DNA from: a virus
Reading direction: 5' to 3' (one strand)
Length of the DNA: 64,000 nucleotides
IMG/VR virus record: IMGVR_UViG_3300009149_006183
Location: 28,304-92,303 of that record
Program-made: the position numbers and the translations under genes
The notes under the pieces: generated by a model
What the model saw: the letters and a program-made list of their open reading frames with translations, nothing else
Database searches by the model: none
Told to the model about the DNA's origin: nothing
Part shown: piece after piece, positions 37,223 to 46,093 of the stretch
Layout of the letters: each line of letters opens with the position of its first letter
How positions within the stretch are numbered: the stretch's first letter is position 1

Positions 37223-40200
37223 TATTTCTCTCCCTGGGTAAACGGTCTATAGTAGGCAGGATGCAAAGTTACATATAATAATTCTTCTTCCCACGTCCAA
37301 TAGAATATTTTTAAAAATCCTCGTTTCGTCGCATATCCATCTGGCTGAGCTTGGTCCATTACCGGTCGTTCGTCTTTGCCATTAAAATTAATATAAGAGA
37401 ATCCATCTGGTGACTCTCCTGCGATAGACACAGGCGGGTTTACTAACGCCTCAAGCGGACTAGGAGCAAATGCTTTAGTTATTAATTGTCGTTGAAATTC
37501 TGAATCCAACTGGTTATCTGCATCTCTACCATTATACCCTTCTATAGCCTTAAGCCAATTTCCTTCAATACATCGTATAAATAATGCACCATCTCTACAA
37601 TAAATAATACTAATACAGTCTACTAGTTCGTCATATATTCCCTGAATTCTAATATCTTTTTCCTCAATAACGCCCGCCGATGACATGTTAAAAAAGTTTA
37701 CATATTTTATAGTGTCTACCCAGCTATACCCTCCGTCATAAGAACTTTTTACTCCTAAGAACTTATCATATATTTCTGATCCGGGTTCTACATCGTCTGT
37801 TAAATGTAAGTAAAAAAGCCTTAAAACTCCGTGAGAGTCTAATATCCCAGAAATGGAGCTTTTATTATTAAACCAATTATTTATTATAGTATTTGGATCG
37901 TGTCCAAATCTAATTCTTACCCGGTTGCCCTCGCTTGTCGGACTATATGCCCAAGTTGGAAGAAAAAGTAGCGTATCGAACTTTCCATCAAGAAGAGTTA
38001 TCGGGGTCGATAGCATAGCTCTTCCTTTTGGTGTATAGTGCTCTATTCCCTCGTTTTTGGGGACTTCGGCGTAGGGAGAAACCCCTGTTGGTATTTTGTA
38101 AGCATCATTTTTGTCGAATAGTGACGGGTCTATATCCTTAACGCATAAAAATCCTTCTTGAAGAGATGTCCATCCAATGCTTAAAGTAAAGAATAATTTT
38201 AATAATCCAGTATTTTTATTATCATAAACAACCTGTGGATTTCTAGCTATTTCTCCAGGAGATAAAGCAAGAACATCTTTGAATTCATACCAAGTGACTC
38301 CGTCATCATAAGATACCGTGCATCCTATAGTTCCTGTTCCAACTTCCTCATTGATAGTCTCATAAAAGCAAAATAATCTACTTGTAGAGTCGTAGGCGAT
38401 AGAATGTATATAGTTATAAGACATAGGCTGGTATTCAACGAATTTGGAGCACGGTATTACATTCGCGGTCATTTCAAAAGATAATCCAGATAAAAGAATA
38501 TTTGGATCGTCATTTAATATAAAAACTCTTCCAATTTCACAATATCTAGAGTCAACAAAAGTATTTTTATTTGTAGGGTCACTACGATGAATTGTAGGTA
38601 TTTTATTTATGCTGTTAACTCTGCAACAGCTTCCCATAGCAAATAGGGCTACAGTATCTGTTGACCCAGAAATAGCCCACAAAAAGTTAGCATCTCTCAT
38701 AAAATCGAATGGAGGATCATAAATAGGAGTTATCCATACATTGTTCATCGCGTCATAATTAAAATTAAGAACTTTCTTTTCAAATAAACTGTCCTCTGTT
38801 TCGGCTCCGACATCCAACGCCCCTATTTCTGTTGTTATATGCCTACCAATGCTCCAGGCTAAATGTTCGTCATAAACTTGATCGCTTCTTAATTTAGGAT
38901 CACAATCAACACACCCATCAGTAAAACCCTCTTCTACACAAGGATCAAACGCTTTTCGTTGCCATTCTTCATCTTCAACGTAAATATCATATAATTCTTG
39001 TTGCCTTTCTGTAGATAGGGCATATCCGTCTGCCCAAGATGGATAAACTTGGTCTAATAATCTATGGAAGGAAACGGCAAAATACTGGTTCTCTGATGCA
39101 GCAACAGCAGCATAATGCCTATATGGGTTTTCTGCAACAGAAACATGTAGAAAAATAGTTATCCCTGATGACCCAGACGATGACTCAGAAGAGGATGAAC
39201 TGGAAAGGCCAAGCGAGCTAGACGAACTCTCGCTAGAGTCAAATATGCTAGAGCTAGAGCTAGAAATGCCGAAAGACGAACTAGAACTAGAAATTCCTAT
39301 AGAGCTAGAACTGGATACTCCTACTGACGAACTAGAACTAGAAATTCCTACAGAGCTAGAACTTGATACTCCTACTGACGAACTAGAACTAGAAATTTCA
39401 GACCCACTAGAAGAACTAGATACTCCTACAGAACTAGAACTAGATACTCCTACAGAACTAGATGAGGACTCTCCCAAAGACGAGCTAGAAGACGATAGGC
39501 CCACAGAACTAGAACTGGAAGAGCTTTCTAGACATTCTGTGCAGTTTATATACGAATCTCCAATCGTATATGTATCTTCATCTCCATTTTTATGAACCTT
39601 ATGGATAAAAGCACAGCAAATAGTATTAATCTTATATACTGCTCCCGGCCCCATACCTGGGGGGAACGGTGGGGAAGGTTCTATTACTAAAGCCCCAGCT
39701 CGCGGTTCGGCAGCTAACCAGGCATCCCATGTCTCAGTATCCCAAGACTCCCAACCGACAGGTAAGTATCCCCCCTCATAAAACTCGCATTGCAGGAAAT
39801 AATAAACTAATTCGTCACCGCTTGAGGAACTAGAAACTACTAGTGAGCTAGAAGAACTAGAAACTCCTCTAGAACTAGAGCTAGATACTCCTACAGATGA
39901 GCTAGAGCTTTCTAGCCCTAACGAACTTGAACTTGAGACTTCTAGAGAACTTGAAGAAGAAGAGTGAATGCTCTCAAAACAATCGTCGCAAGACTCTTCC
40001 CAGCCAAGTGCGGTATACTCATCTACATCTTTTACTCTGTTAACGTAAGCAACAAATTGATAGCAATACTGGTATCCACCAGGAAACGTAACTCTTGCAA
40101 CATCTAGAACGCCAGGGACAAAAGTTGAATCAAGTAATACGGCATGGTCTGCCGGTACGGACCCGCCAGTGAGCCATGTTTCCCATTCACTCGTTGTCCA

Positions 40201-41514
40201 AGTGAGATATCCAGCAGGCATATAGTCTGGAAAAGCTTGGCCTAGAGCAGATATATAACAAGAGCAACAAAGTGGAAGTAGCCTATCCCCACTAGAACTA
40301 GAACTGGAAGAACTTTCTAGACATCCTGTACAATTTATATACGAATCTCCAATTGTATATGTATCTTCATCACCATTTTTATGAACCTTATGGATAAAAG
40401 CACAACAAACGGTATCTATTTTGTATACGGCCCCTGGACCCATACCTGGAGGGAATGGGGGGTCTGGAGATATAACTAAGACTCCAGCTCGTGGTTCGGC
40501 AGCTAACCAAGCATCCCAGGTCGCAGTATCCCAGGACTCCCAACCGACAGGCAGATATCCATCCTCATAAAACTCGCATTGTAGGAAATAATAAACTAAT
40601 TCATCCCCGCTAGACGAGCTAGAGACTTCTAATGAACTTGAACTGGAATTTCCTAATGACGAACTAGAGCTTTCTTGCCATAACGAACTTGAACTTGAGA
40701 CTTCTAGCGAACTTGAACTTGATATCTCTAACGAGCTTGAAGAGCTTGAGACTATACTATCGAAACAATCGTCGCAAGTTTCTTCCCAACCAAGTGCCGT
40801 ATACTCGTCTACAGGTTTTACTCGATGGACATGTTGAGTATACTCATAACAATACTGATATCCGCCAGGGAATGTCACTCTTGCAACATCTAAAACGCCA
40901 GGGATAAAAGCCGAATCAAGCAGTACGGCTTCGTCGGCTGGAACAGACCCACCCGTGAGCCACGTTTCCCATTCACTCGTTGTCCAAGTAAGATACCCAG
41001 CAGGCATATAGTCTGGAAAAGCCTGGCCAAGGGCTTGTATATAACAAGAACAACATAATAGAAATAGTCTATCTCCACTCGAACTAGAATTACCTAACGA
41101 ACTAGATGAACTGGAATTGCCTAAAGAGCTAGAACTAGAAACTCCTAAAGAGCTAGAACTAGAAACTCCTAAAGAGCTAGAACAACTTGAGAAGCTATCA
41201 AAAAAAACACTAACAGATACAGTCCCAACCGCAGCATCTCTCGGAATCCCCCCGTCGCCTGGGTCCGGATCATAAGCCCCAGATGCTGTAGTATAGCTAG
41301 ATGCTTTTATCCAAAAAGGGTCGGTTCCGGACCAAGGATCAGAAGAAGTACCAACGGTTATTGCGTATGCCCCAGCCCAAGTAGAATCATACCAAATGGT
41401 GTATCCGGTGGCAGAGCTATAAAAAGCCCAATACCCATTGATATCAGCAATTTGCGCATAATCTCCGTTAATAGACGGAGAAGTAGCACCTGTAATTGTC
41501 GCAATTAAAGCCAT
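37222..41514 (-). CDS. Polyserine-linker tail protein with duplicated Cys-rich domains
   Basis: The protein has 1,430 residues. The N-terminal ~110 residues are a beta domain (WAFYSSATGYTIWYDSTW). Many SSSSSLGVSSSSS-type linkers follow, joining two domain types in the order A-B-A-B: A contains CYIQALGQAFPDYMPAG, B contains LQCEFYEDGYLPVGWES and CCAFIHKVHKNGDED. A long polyserine array then leads into a C-terminal ~630-residue beta-rich region that looks like a propeller or sialidase-like fold (VSYDDGVTWYEFKDV). Flexible serine linkers with repeated Cys-rich binding domains suggest a fibrous adhesin on the tail tip. No transmembrane segment is seen. Confidence 0.75.
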   Translation of the reverse strand: MALIATITGATSPSINGDYAQIADINGYWAFYSSATGYTIWYDSTWAGAYAITVGTSSDPWSGTDPFWIKASSYTTASGAYDPDPGDGGIPRDAAVGTVSVSVFFDSFSSCSSSLGVSSSSSLGVSSSSSLGNSSSSSSLGNSSSSGDRLFLLCCSCYIQALGQAFPDYMPAGYLTWTTSEWETWLTGGSVPADEAVLLDSAFIPGVLDVARVTFPGGYQYCYEYTQHVHRVKPVDEYTALGWEETCDDCFDSIVSSSSSSLEISSSSSLEVSSSSSLWQESSSSSLGNSSSSSLEVSSSSSGDELVYYFLQCEFYEDGYLPVGWESWDTATWDAWLAAEPRAGVLVISPDPPFPPGMGPGAVYKIDTVCCAFIHKVHKNGDEDTYTIGDSYINCTGCLESSSSSSSSGDRLLPLCCSCYISALGQAFPDYMPAGYLTWTTSEWETWLTGGSVPADHAVLLDSTFVPGVLDVARVTFPGGYQYCYQFVAYVNRVKDVDEYTALGWEESCDDCFESIHSSSSSSLEVSSSSSLGLESSSSSVGVSSSSSRGVSSSSSSLVVSSSSSGDELVYYFLQCEFYEGGYLPVGWESWDTETWDAWLAAEPRAGALVIEPSPPFPPGMGPGAVYKINTICCAFIHKVHKNGDEDTYTIGDSYINCTECLESSSSSSSVGLSSSSSSLGESSSSSVGVSSSSSVGVSSSSSGSEISSSSSSVGVSSSSSVGISSSSSSVGVSSSSSIGISSSSSSFGISSSSSSIFDSSESSSSSLGLSSSSSSESSSGSSGITIFLHVSVAENPYRHYAAVAASENQYFAVSFHRLLDQVYPSWADGYALSTERQQELYDIYVEDEEWQRKAFDPCVEEGFTDGCVDCDPKLRSDQVYDEHLAWSIGRHITTEIGALDVGAETEDSLFEKKVLNFNYDAMNNVWITPIYDPPFDFMRDANFLWAISGSTDTVALFAMGSCCRVNSINKIPTIHRSDPTNKNTFVDSRYCEIGRVFILNDDPNILLSGLSFEMTANVIPCSKFVEYQPMSYNYIHSIAYDSTSRLFCFYETINEEVGTGTIGCTVSYDDGVTWYEFKDVLALSPGEIARNPQVVYDNKNTGLLKLFFTLSIGWTSLQEGFLCVKDIDPSLFDKNDAYKIPTGVSPYAEVPKNEGIEHYTPKGRAMLSTPITLLDGKFDTLLFLPTWAYSPTSEGNRVRIRFGHDPNTIINNWFNNKSSISGILDSHGVLRLFYLHLTDDVEPGSEIYDKFLGVKSSYDGGYSWVDTIKYVNFFNMSSAGVIEEKDIRIQGIYDELVDCISIIYCRDGALFIRCIEGNWLKAIEGYNGRDADNQLDSEFQRQLITKAFAPSPLEALVNPPVSIAGESPDGFSYINFNGKDERPVMDQAQPDGYATKRGFLKIFYWTWEEELLYVTLHPAYYRPFTQGEK
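39190..41170 (-). repeat. A-B-A-B domain duplication and polyserine array
   Basis: Two copies of a ~790-base unit (domain A plus domain B with serine linkers) lie at roughly 40300-41100 and 39520-40300. Below them (about 39190-39535) is a run of short polyserine units separated by Val/Leu/Ile-Gly or Glu. The two A domains share long identical stretches (for example AFPDYMPAGYLTWTTSEW) but have a divergent patch (EYTQHVHRVKP versus QFVAYVNRVKD). That pattern suggests duplication followed by local diversification. Boundaries are by eye. Confidence 0.78.
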
Positions 41515-41575
41515 ACAATATTTTCCAAATATACTAAAGAATCGGCTTTTTCAGCATCGTTCAACTAAGTATTCG

Positions 41576-44500
41576 CTAATCTTTCGCGGATTTAGCGTGC
41601 TGATTAAAAGCGTCACTTAATCTTTTGCCAATTGTATCGACAGCATCTTTGATATTTGTAAAAGAGAATGACCAGTTGAGATTCATTATATTAGCCTTAT
41701 TCGCGGTAGGTGCAGATCTTCCAGTCGAAAAAGATCCAGAACCGGAAGCTCTAGCTCTCGCCTGAACATCGGCGGGCAAGATTTGACTACCTCCTGTCCC
41801 AGTTCCCATCGTTGGGCTTATCACTGCCGATCCTGTGGGGCCAGAGCCTGTAAAGCCCAAAGCTGCCCCTCCTTTAGATCTTGCAGCCGCATTTCTTTTT
41901 CTTATATTAGCAAGAGCCTCTTCTGGTGTAGACCCAAGGTCTCCGGTGTCCAGCCCGTAAGCGACTTCTGAAGTTCTTTTATTATCTATAGACACCGTTC
42001 CTCCAGCTTCAGCCCTAAGTCGTTCTGGAGTCATAAATCCTATATTCTTCTCGCCAGCGCGTTGTACAGCACCAGAAGAAGCTGAACGTAGCATATCCAT
42101 TGCCGAAAGACCTTGTCTAAGATTTTCGTTGGAAGATATTGTCAGTTTAGTTATACGGCCTGAGCCAATTGTCATAGCTTGGATTGAGGAAACCCAACCG
42201 TCTCTTATGCTCTTTAGAGTATTGGCCTGCCCAAGCATTAAATTTTGGATATCCTTTTCAGCCTGTTTTCTTTTAAGTACATTTTGATCCTGCTCTCTTT
42301 GTTCCTTGTTCATCGAGTCTATTTGTTTGATTTCCTCTCTCTTCAATGCTATTTGTTCCTCTTGAGCAGCAGCAACGGCATATCTAGCGTCAACAGAAGC
42401 TCCTAGCCCGTTTACAAGGCTGTCCATCAGGGTAACTTCTATACTCGCCATCTCAGTCGAAACTTGAGCTAATTGTTGTTTAGTAGCATATTGGCTGATA
42501 TGTGCTTCATTAGCTGCTTGAATTTTTTGCGTAACTGATAATTCTTTTGCTAATGCTTGATTAACGAGATCTTCCTTTTGAGCGATTTTGTTTTTATTCT
42601 TAGGCTCTTTTTCTATGATGTCCGCTAAATCTGTTTCCGCCTGGACTCGCTCGTTTGTCGCATCTAATTGAGATCGTTTAAATCTGTTAATTGTTTCTTC
42701 GTATGCAGCTTGCTCTTTTCCACTATCGATATCACCAGTTATTTGTTGTTGCGTAATTAATGCAGAGAGAGCCGAGCTTCTACTTCCGGCTTCTGCTGCC
42801 GTGTACTCCGCGATGCCCTTCATTGTATTTAATTGCTTTAATTGGGTATCTGCTTTTTTAACATCAAGTTGCATCATCTGTCCCCTAAGTTCCGCGATCT
42901 GAGTCTCTGCCGCAAGAGCTTCAGGAGAATTTTTTCTTTCTTCATCTGTCATCTTGTTTAGAAATGCCTGTTTTTTTGTTATCAATGTCGCTAGACTCGA
43001 TCTTTCCTGATCGATCCCCAGTAGTTCTTTTTTAACATTCTCAGTAAACAGGGCTTGTTTTCCTTCAGAGAGTCCTGTCCTTAGAATACTTTGAGAGGTA
43101 CTATCTACTAACCCTCCTAATGCTGTTCTTTTTGCGACCATAGACGAGGTAAGAACTTCTTGCTCTTTAATTATTGCTAAAGCGTTAGCCTCTTTTGTAT
43201 CATCGCTAACTTTCTTGCGTCCTTCCGCTAGAGCTTTTTCCCTCGGAGTCGCGTCATTTGGATCTCTAATACCTTTTAATTTGGCCAGGTATTTATCTCT
43301 TCTGTCAAAAGCTGCGAAAGTAGCCGCACCAATCTTCCCAGCCTTTTCAAATTTCTTTCTATATTCTTCTTGTTGAGCTATTAATTTATCTAAGTTTGCG
43401 ATATCCTTAGCTTGCCCACCGGCCCCTTGTGCCGGACCATACATCTTTTTACTTTCTGATATTTGTGCGTCTTGGAAACCTTCTCTATTTCGAGCCTTGG
43501 CAAGTTCTTCTCTAGCTTTATAGAGTCCATAGCCTGCGGTCCCTACAGATTTGACAGCTCCAACCGCAGCCCCGCCTACGGTCCCCGCAGGCCCAATTAC
43601 TGAGCCCATAGCCGCATATTTCGCAACGTCGCCAGCCGCTCCTAGAGATCCAGATACTCCTTCGTTCCGTTTAGCCCATTTTGACTCAGAGGCAGCTCCG
43701 AGTCCAAAACCAGCAGCACCAAGTCCTAGACCTACGCCGAGCCCACGAGCCGCACCGGCCTTACCGCCACCCCAACTAAAAGGACTCATTCCACCGGCAG
43801 CTCCAGCGGCTCCGGCTGCTTGTCCGGCGGGAGTTTTATTAGTAACATATACATACATCGGGGTCCCGATATCCGAGCCCCTCTTCCCACCCATAATCCC
43901 AGAGAAAATACTCGATAGGCCACCTTTAAGGGAGGATATAGCTTTCGCGGCAGTAGTTACCCCAGCGAATAACGCCAATACTGGTGCTATTTTGCCTAAA
44001 AAGCTCGCGATACTTTTAATGCTCTTCTCATTCTCTTTGAGATATCCAGATAGATCTTTAACCCACGGTATAATCTGTTGCCCTATAACTATAGCGACAT
44101 CTTGCCATAGTCTTTCCATATCTGCTAGAGCTTCTTGGTATTCCTTCGCCTGTTTATTATTCTGTCCATTGAGAGCTAGATAATCGGCAGCTCCCTTATA
44201 CTGCGCCAATGATATTTTATTGGTTACAACAAGGAGTTGTAATTTGGTTTTAAGAAGCTCTTTGTCAGCCTCATCTACGTTTTCGATAGACTCTTGTAAT
44301 CCAGGATAAGCATTAGCTATACTTGATAAATTTTGGGCCATTTCTTGCATAGCCGCAGAGTTCGCTCCAACAGCCTTGCGTATATTCTTAAATAATTTTT
44401 CCGCGCCAACCAACGTGACATAAGGGAAACCTTTCTCGTATAGAGAGAAAAGTTTAATAGTGTCCATTCGTGTAATATTTAGTTCTTTTGACAGGCTAGA

Positions 44501-44833
44501 TAATGATTTTTCAACCTGTCCTATTTGATTTCCATACTTCGCAAATTGAACAGACAACTTTATTAGTTCTTTATTATAGCCAGCAAAAACATCTAAAGAT
44601 TTTTGCATGCCAATCGATGCACCAGCAACCGCCGCTATTGATTTAGCTATACTTGTAAAATTGCCAGCAGCGCTTTTAAGATTTTTCCAACCAGCACTTA
44701 CCTTGGCAGAAGCTTTCACAACCGAATCCAGGTCTTTGATCATGTTCTGGAATTGTTTATCAACTCCAGAAAAATCAGCTTCGCCTACGATACGAAGAGT
44801 GTGCTCATGAGTAATGGTTGTATTTTCTGCCAT
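41576..44833 (-). CDS. Tape measure protein
   Basis: The 1,085-residue protein has the expected features: long helical, Lys/Glu/Gln-rich coiled-coil segments (for example QITGDIDSGKEQAAYEETIN), an early helical domain, Gly/Ala-rich hydrophobic segments in the middle (IAPVLALFAGVTTAAKA and GLGVGLGLGAAGFGLG) and position after the tail-assembly chaperones. It sets tail length and is ejected with DNA. At about 1.5 angstrom per residue it would fit a tail near 160 nm, an estimate from length only. No peptidase or lysozyme motif is evident. The frame ends in TAG. Confidence 0.88.
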   Translation of the reverse strand: MAENTTITHEHTLRIVGEADFSGVDKQFQNMIKDLDSVVKASAKVSAGWKNLKSAAGNFTSIAKSIAAVAGASIGMQKSLDVFAGYNKELIKLSVQFAKYGNQIGQVEKSLSSLSKELNITRMDTIKLFSLYEKGFPYVTLVGAEKLFKNIRKAVGANSAAMQEMAQNLSSIANAYPGLQESIENVDEADKELLKTKLQLLVVTNKISLAQYKGAADYLALNGQNNKQAKEYQEALADMERLWQDVAIVIGQQIIPWVKDLSGYLKENEKSIKSIASFLGKIAPVLALFAGVTTAAKAISSLKGGLSSIFSGIMGGKRGSDIGTPMYVYVTNKTPAGQAAGAAGAAGGMSPFSWGGGKAGAARGLGVGLGLGAAGFGLGAASESKWAKRNEGVSGSLGAAGDVAKYAAMGSVIGPAGTVGGAAVGAVKSVGTAGYGLYKAREELAKARNREGFQDAQISESKKMYGPAQGAGGQAKDIANLDKLIAQQEEYRKKFEKAGKIGAATFAAFDRRDKYLAKLKGIRDPNDATPREKALAEGRKKVSDDTKEANALAIIKEQEVLTSSMVAKRTALGGLVDSTSQSILRTGLSEGKQALFTENVKKELLGIDQERSSLATLITKKQAFLNKMTDEERKNSPEALAAETQIAELRGQMMQLDVKKADTQLKQLNTMKGIAEYTAAEAGSRSSALSALITQQQITGDIDSGKEQAAYEETINRFKRSQLDATNERVQAETDLADIIEKEPKNKNKIAQKEDLVNQALAKELSVTQKIQAANEAHISQYATKQQLAQVSTEMASIEVTLMDSLVNGLGASVDARYAVAAAQEEQIALKREEIKQIDSMNKEQREQDQNVLKRKQAEKDIQNLMLGQANTLKSIRDGWVSSIQAMTIGSGRITKLTISSNENLRQGLSAMDMLRSASSGAVQRAGEKNIGFMTPERLRAEAGGTVSIDNKRTSEVAYGLDTGDLGSTPEEALANIRKRNAAARSKGGAALGFTGSGPTGSAVISPTMGTGTGGSQILPADVQARARASGSGSFSTGRSAPTANKANIMNLNWSFSFTNIKDAVDTIGKRLSDAFNQHAKSAKD

Positions 44834-44911
44834 TTTGGGATTGACTCTTAAACTAAAAGGTTTATTCTATACATAAGAATTTATATAGCAAAATCCTTTA
44901 AATTAAAATCG

Positions 44912-45277
44912 TTACGATAAAACTTTTTCCAATTCTGCCACAACAAAATTAGCGACATCTGGATCTAATTTGTCGATGTTCTCTTTATTAACTTCATCAG
45001 GTAACGACCACTCCACTAATAATGTACAAAATCTTTCATATCTCATAAGCACGGGATTTACCTGAATTTCACCCTCATTGATAATTTTTAACGCAGCATC
45101 TAAGATTTTAACATTATCCGCATAAGATGCCCTTTTAAAAGACATTGTGTACTCTGTATCTGTCAAGGCGTCATCTGTTTTTGTTTTTTCCGATGAAATT
45201 ATTTGTTTTCCCTCACTGTCAAAACTAACATAAAATTTAATTTCTAATAACTTTGTTTGATCTACGAATAAGCTCAT
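44912..45277 (-). CDS. Tail-assembly chaperone-like protein
   Basis: The 121-residue protein sits between the gpT-like ORF and the tape measure gene. Its C-terminal part, RFCTLLVEWSLPDEVNKENI then KLDPDVANFVVAELEKVL, resembles the conserved W-x-L ... I-x-x-L-x-P-x-V pattern of tail-assembly chaperones. The gpG-like neighbour has a matching segment (LIRWDLIDDQNVAIP then SMLPGDVVLSLLSKY). It may therefore be a third chaperone, or a paralogue of gpG. The start has a strong AAGGAG 7 bases upstream of the ATG. Confidence 0.65.
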   Translation of the reverse strand: MSLFVDQTKLLEIKFYVSFDSEGKQIISSEKTKTDDALTDTEYTMSFKRASYADNVKILDAALKIINEGEIQVNPVLMRYERFCTLLVEWSLPDEVNKENIDKLDPDVANFVVAELEKVLS

Positions 45278-45286
45278 ATTTTCTCC

Positions 45287-45475
45287 TTATATTTTTACTT
45301 GTGATTGCTCCATGCTTCTACTTATGTTCGCAAACATAGAAAAAGCATCGAAATCTTTCATATTTAATGAACGGATATATTCTAATGTCCAACCCGTTTT
45401 TTCAACTAAAATGTATTCTTGTATTTCTTTTGGCAATGGTAAGAGTCCTTGACCTCTGCGAAGGTAAGATACCAT
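45287..45475 (-). CDS. Tail-assembly chaperone extension (gpT-like), reached by -1 frameshift
   Basis: This 62-residue ORF (from its own ATG) is in the -1 frame relative to the gpG-like gene just before it. Read through the slippery site at 45487-45493, the gpG-like protein would continue ARKK-LGEAMVSYLRRG into this frame, giving a fusion of about 215 residues, the lambda gpG-gpGT layout. An independent start is also possible: the ATG at 45475 has AGGAG about 6 bases upstream, overlapping the gpG stop. The sequence contains YILVEKTGWTLEYIRSLN, typical of the helical T domain that binds the tape measure protein. Confidence 0.75.
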   Translation of the reverse strand: MVSYLRRGQGLLPLPKEIQEYILVEKTGWTLEYIRSLNMKDFDAFSMFANISRSMEQSQVKI

Positions 45476-45483
45476 TGCCTCTC

Positions 45484-45933
45484 CTAGTTTTTTCGGGCTT
45501 CAGGTCGTAAAGTGACCGCCTCATCATATTTTGATAATAGAGATAAAACAACATCACCAGGTAACATACTAATTGCCCCATCATTTACTGGAATAGCTAC
45601 GTTCTGATCATCTATCAAATCCCATCTAATTAAACATTGCCGAATTCTTAAGTCTCTATATCTCCAAACGTTAATGTCTGGCATTTGTGTGGCTTCGTTG
45701 AAAAAGGCAGATTGCTCAGTGATTTTATTCTGCATTTCCCAATTTAAAACCTTCCAATACGTATTCAAACATTGTACATCTGTTTTCTTCTCCTTATCTT
45801 CTTTCGCTTCTTTTAGCTCTTTTTCTGCCTCTTCGTCTGGAATTACAATTATTTTAGTAAAACCGGCAGGCATTTTCTCTTCTTTATAATACAACTTCAC
45901 ATTGATTTCCTGAGGTGCTCCAAGTAGTGCCAT
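45484..45933 (-). CDS. Tail-assembly chaperone (gpG-like)
   Basis: I start this gene at the ATG at 45933, which has GGAG about 8 bases upstream; the longer frame begins with a TTG. The 149-residue protein starts MALLGAPQEINVKLYYKEEK and has a highly charged middle (EAEKELKEAKEDKEKK). It ends with a helical LIRWDLIDDQ segment and RPEARKN before TAG. It lies just downstream of the tail tube gene and ends on a slippery sequence, the classic gpG position. It should bind and deliver the tape measure protein during tail assembly and is not expected in the virion. Confidence 0.78.
   Translation of the reverse strand: MALLGAPQEINVKLYYKEEKMPAGFTKIIVIPDEEAEKELKEAKEDKEKKTDVQCLNTYWKVLNWEMQNKITEQSAFFNEATQMPDINVWRYRDLRIRQCLIRWDLIDDQNVAIPVNDGAISMLPGDVVLSLLSKYDEAVTLRPEARKN
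45487..45493 (-). promoter_or_regulatory. Programmed -1 ribosomal frameshift site (A-AAA-AAC)
   Basis: The minus strand reads CGA AAA AAC TAG in the gpG-like frame, so A-AAA-AAC is an in-frame X-XXY-YYZ slippery heptamer directly before the amber stop. Slipping back one base enters the open frame of the gpT-like ORF. Tail-assembly chaperone genes use this strategy in many long-tailed phages. The AGGAG directly after the stop may act as an internal Shine-Dalgarno, either stimulating the shift or starting the second ORF. Confidence 0.8.
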
Positions 45934-46038
45934 GAAAAATCTCCTTATAAAAGATTGAATCCTCAATAGAATATCGAGAATATAGGTACAAAAACTTTAA
46001 ATGATAAAATAATGATAAAATAAGGTGGGAAGCGGCCC

Positions 46039-46067
46039 GGGGAGAAAAGAAGGACTCTTTTCTCCCC
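46039..46067. other. Strong 12-bp hairpin between tail tube and tail chaperone genes
   Basis: A perfect 12-bp inverted repeat (GGGGAGAAAAGA with TCTTTTCTCCCC) has a 5-base loop. On the plus strand it is followed by TTTTAATTTTTT, like a terminator in that direction, although no plus-strand gene ends nearby. On the minus strand, the direction of the tail genes, it is preceded by A-rich sequence and followed by GGGCCGC without a T run. For the genes it may work as a 3' mRNA stabiliser, a partial terminator that lowers chaperone expression, or a processing site. Confidence 0.7.
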
Positions 46068-46093
46068 TTTTAATTTTTTATATGTCTCTCAAC

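Noticed and set aside
39245-39595. Plus-strand ORF coding an acidic Glu-Leu repeat protein
   Set aside because: It is the antisense of the polyserine array in the 37222-41514 gene; serine codons read backwards give Glu/Leu-rich repeats. The minus-strand gene explains it fully.
43551-44183. Plus-strand Pro/Ala-rich ORF of about 210 residues
   Set aside because: It lies wholly inside the tape measure gene, and its Pro/Ala richness comes from the Gly/Ala-rich codons on the other strand.
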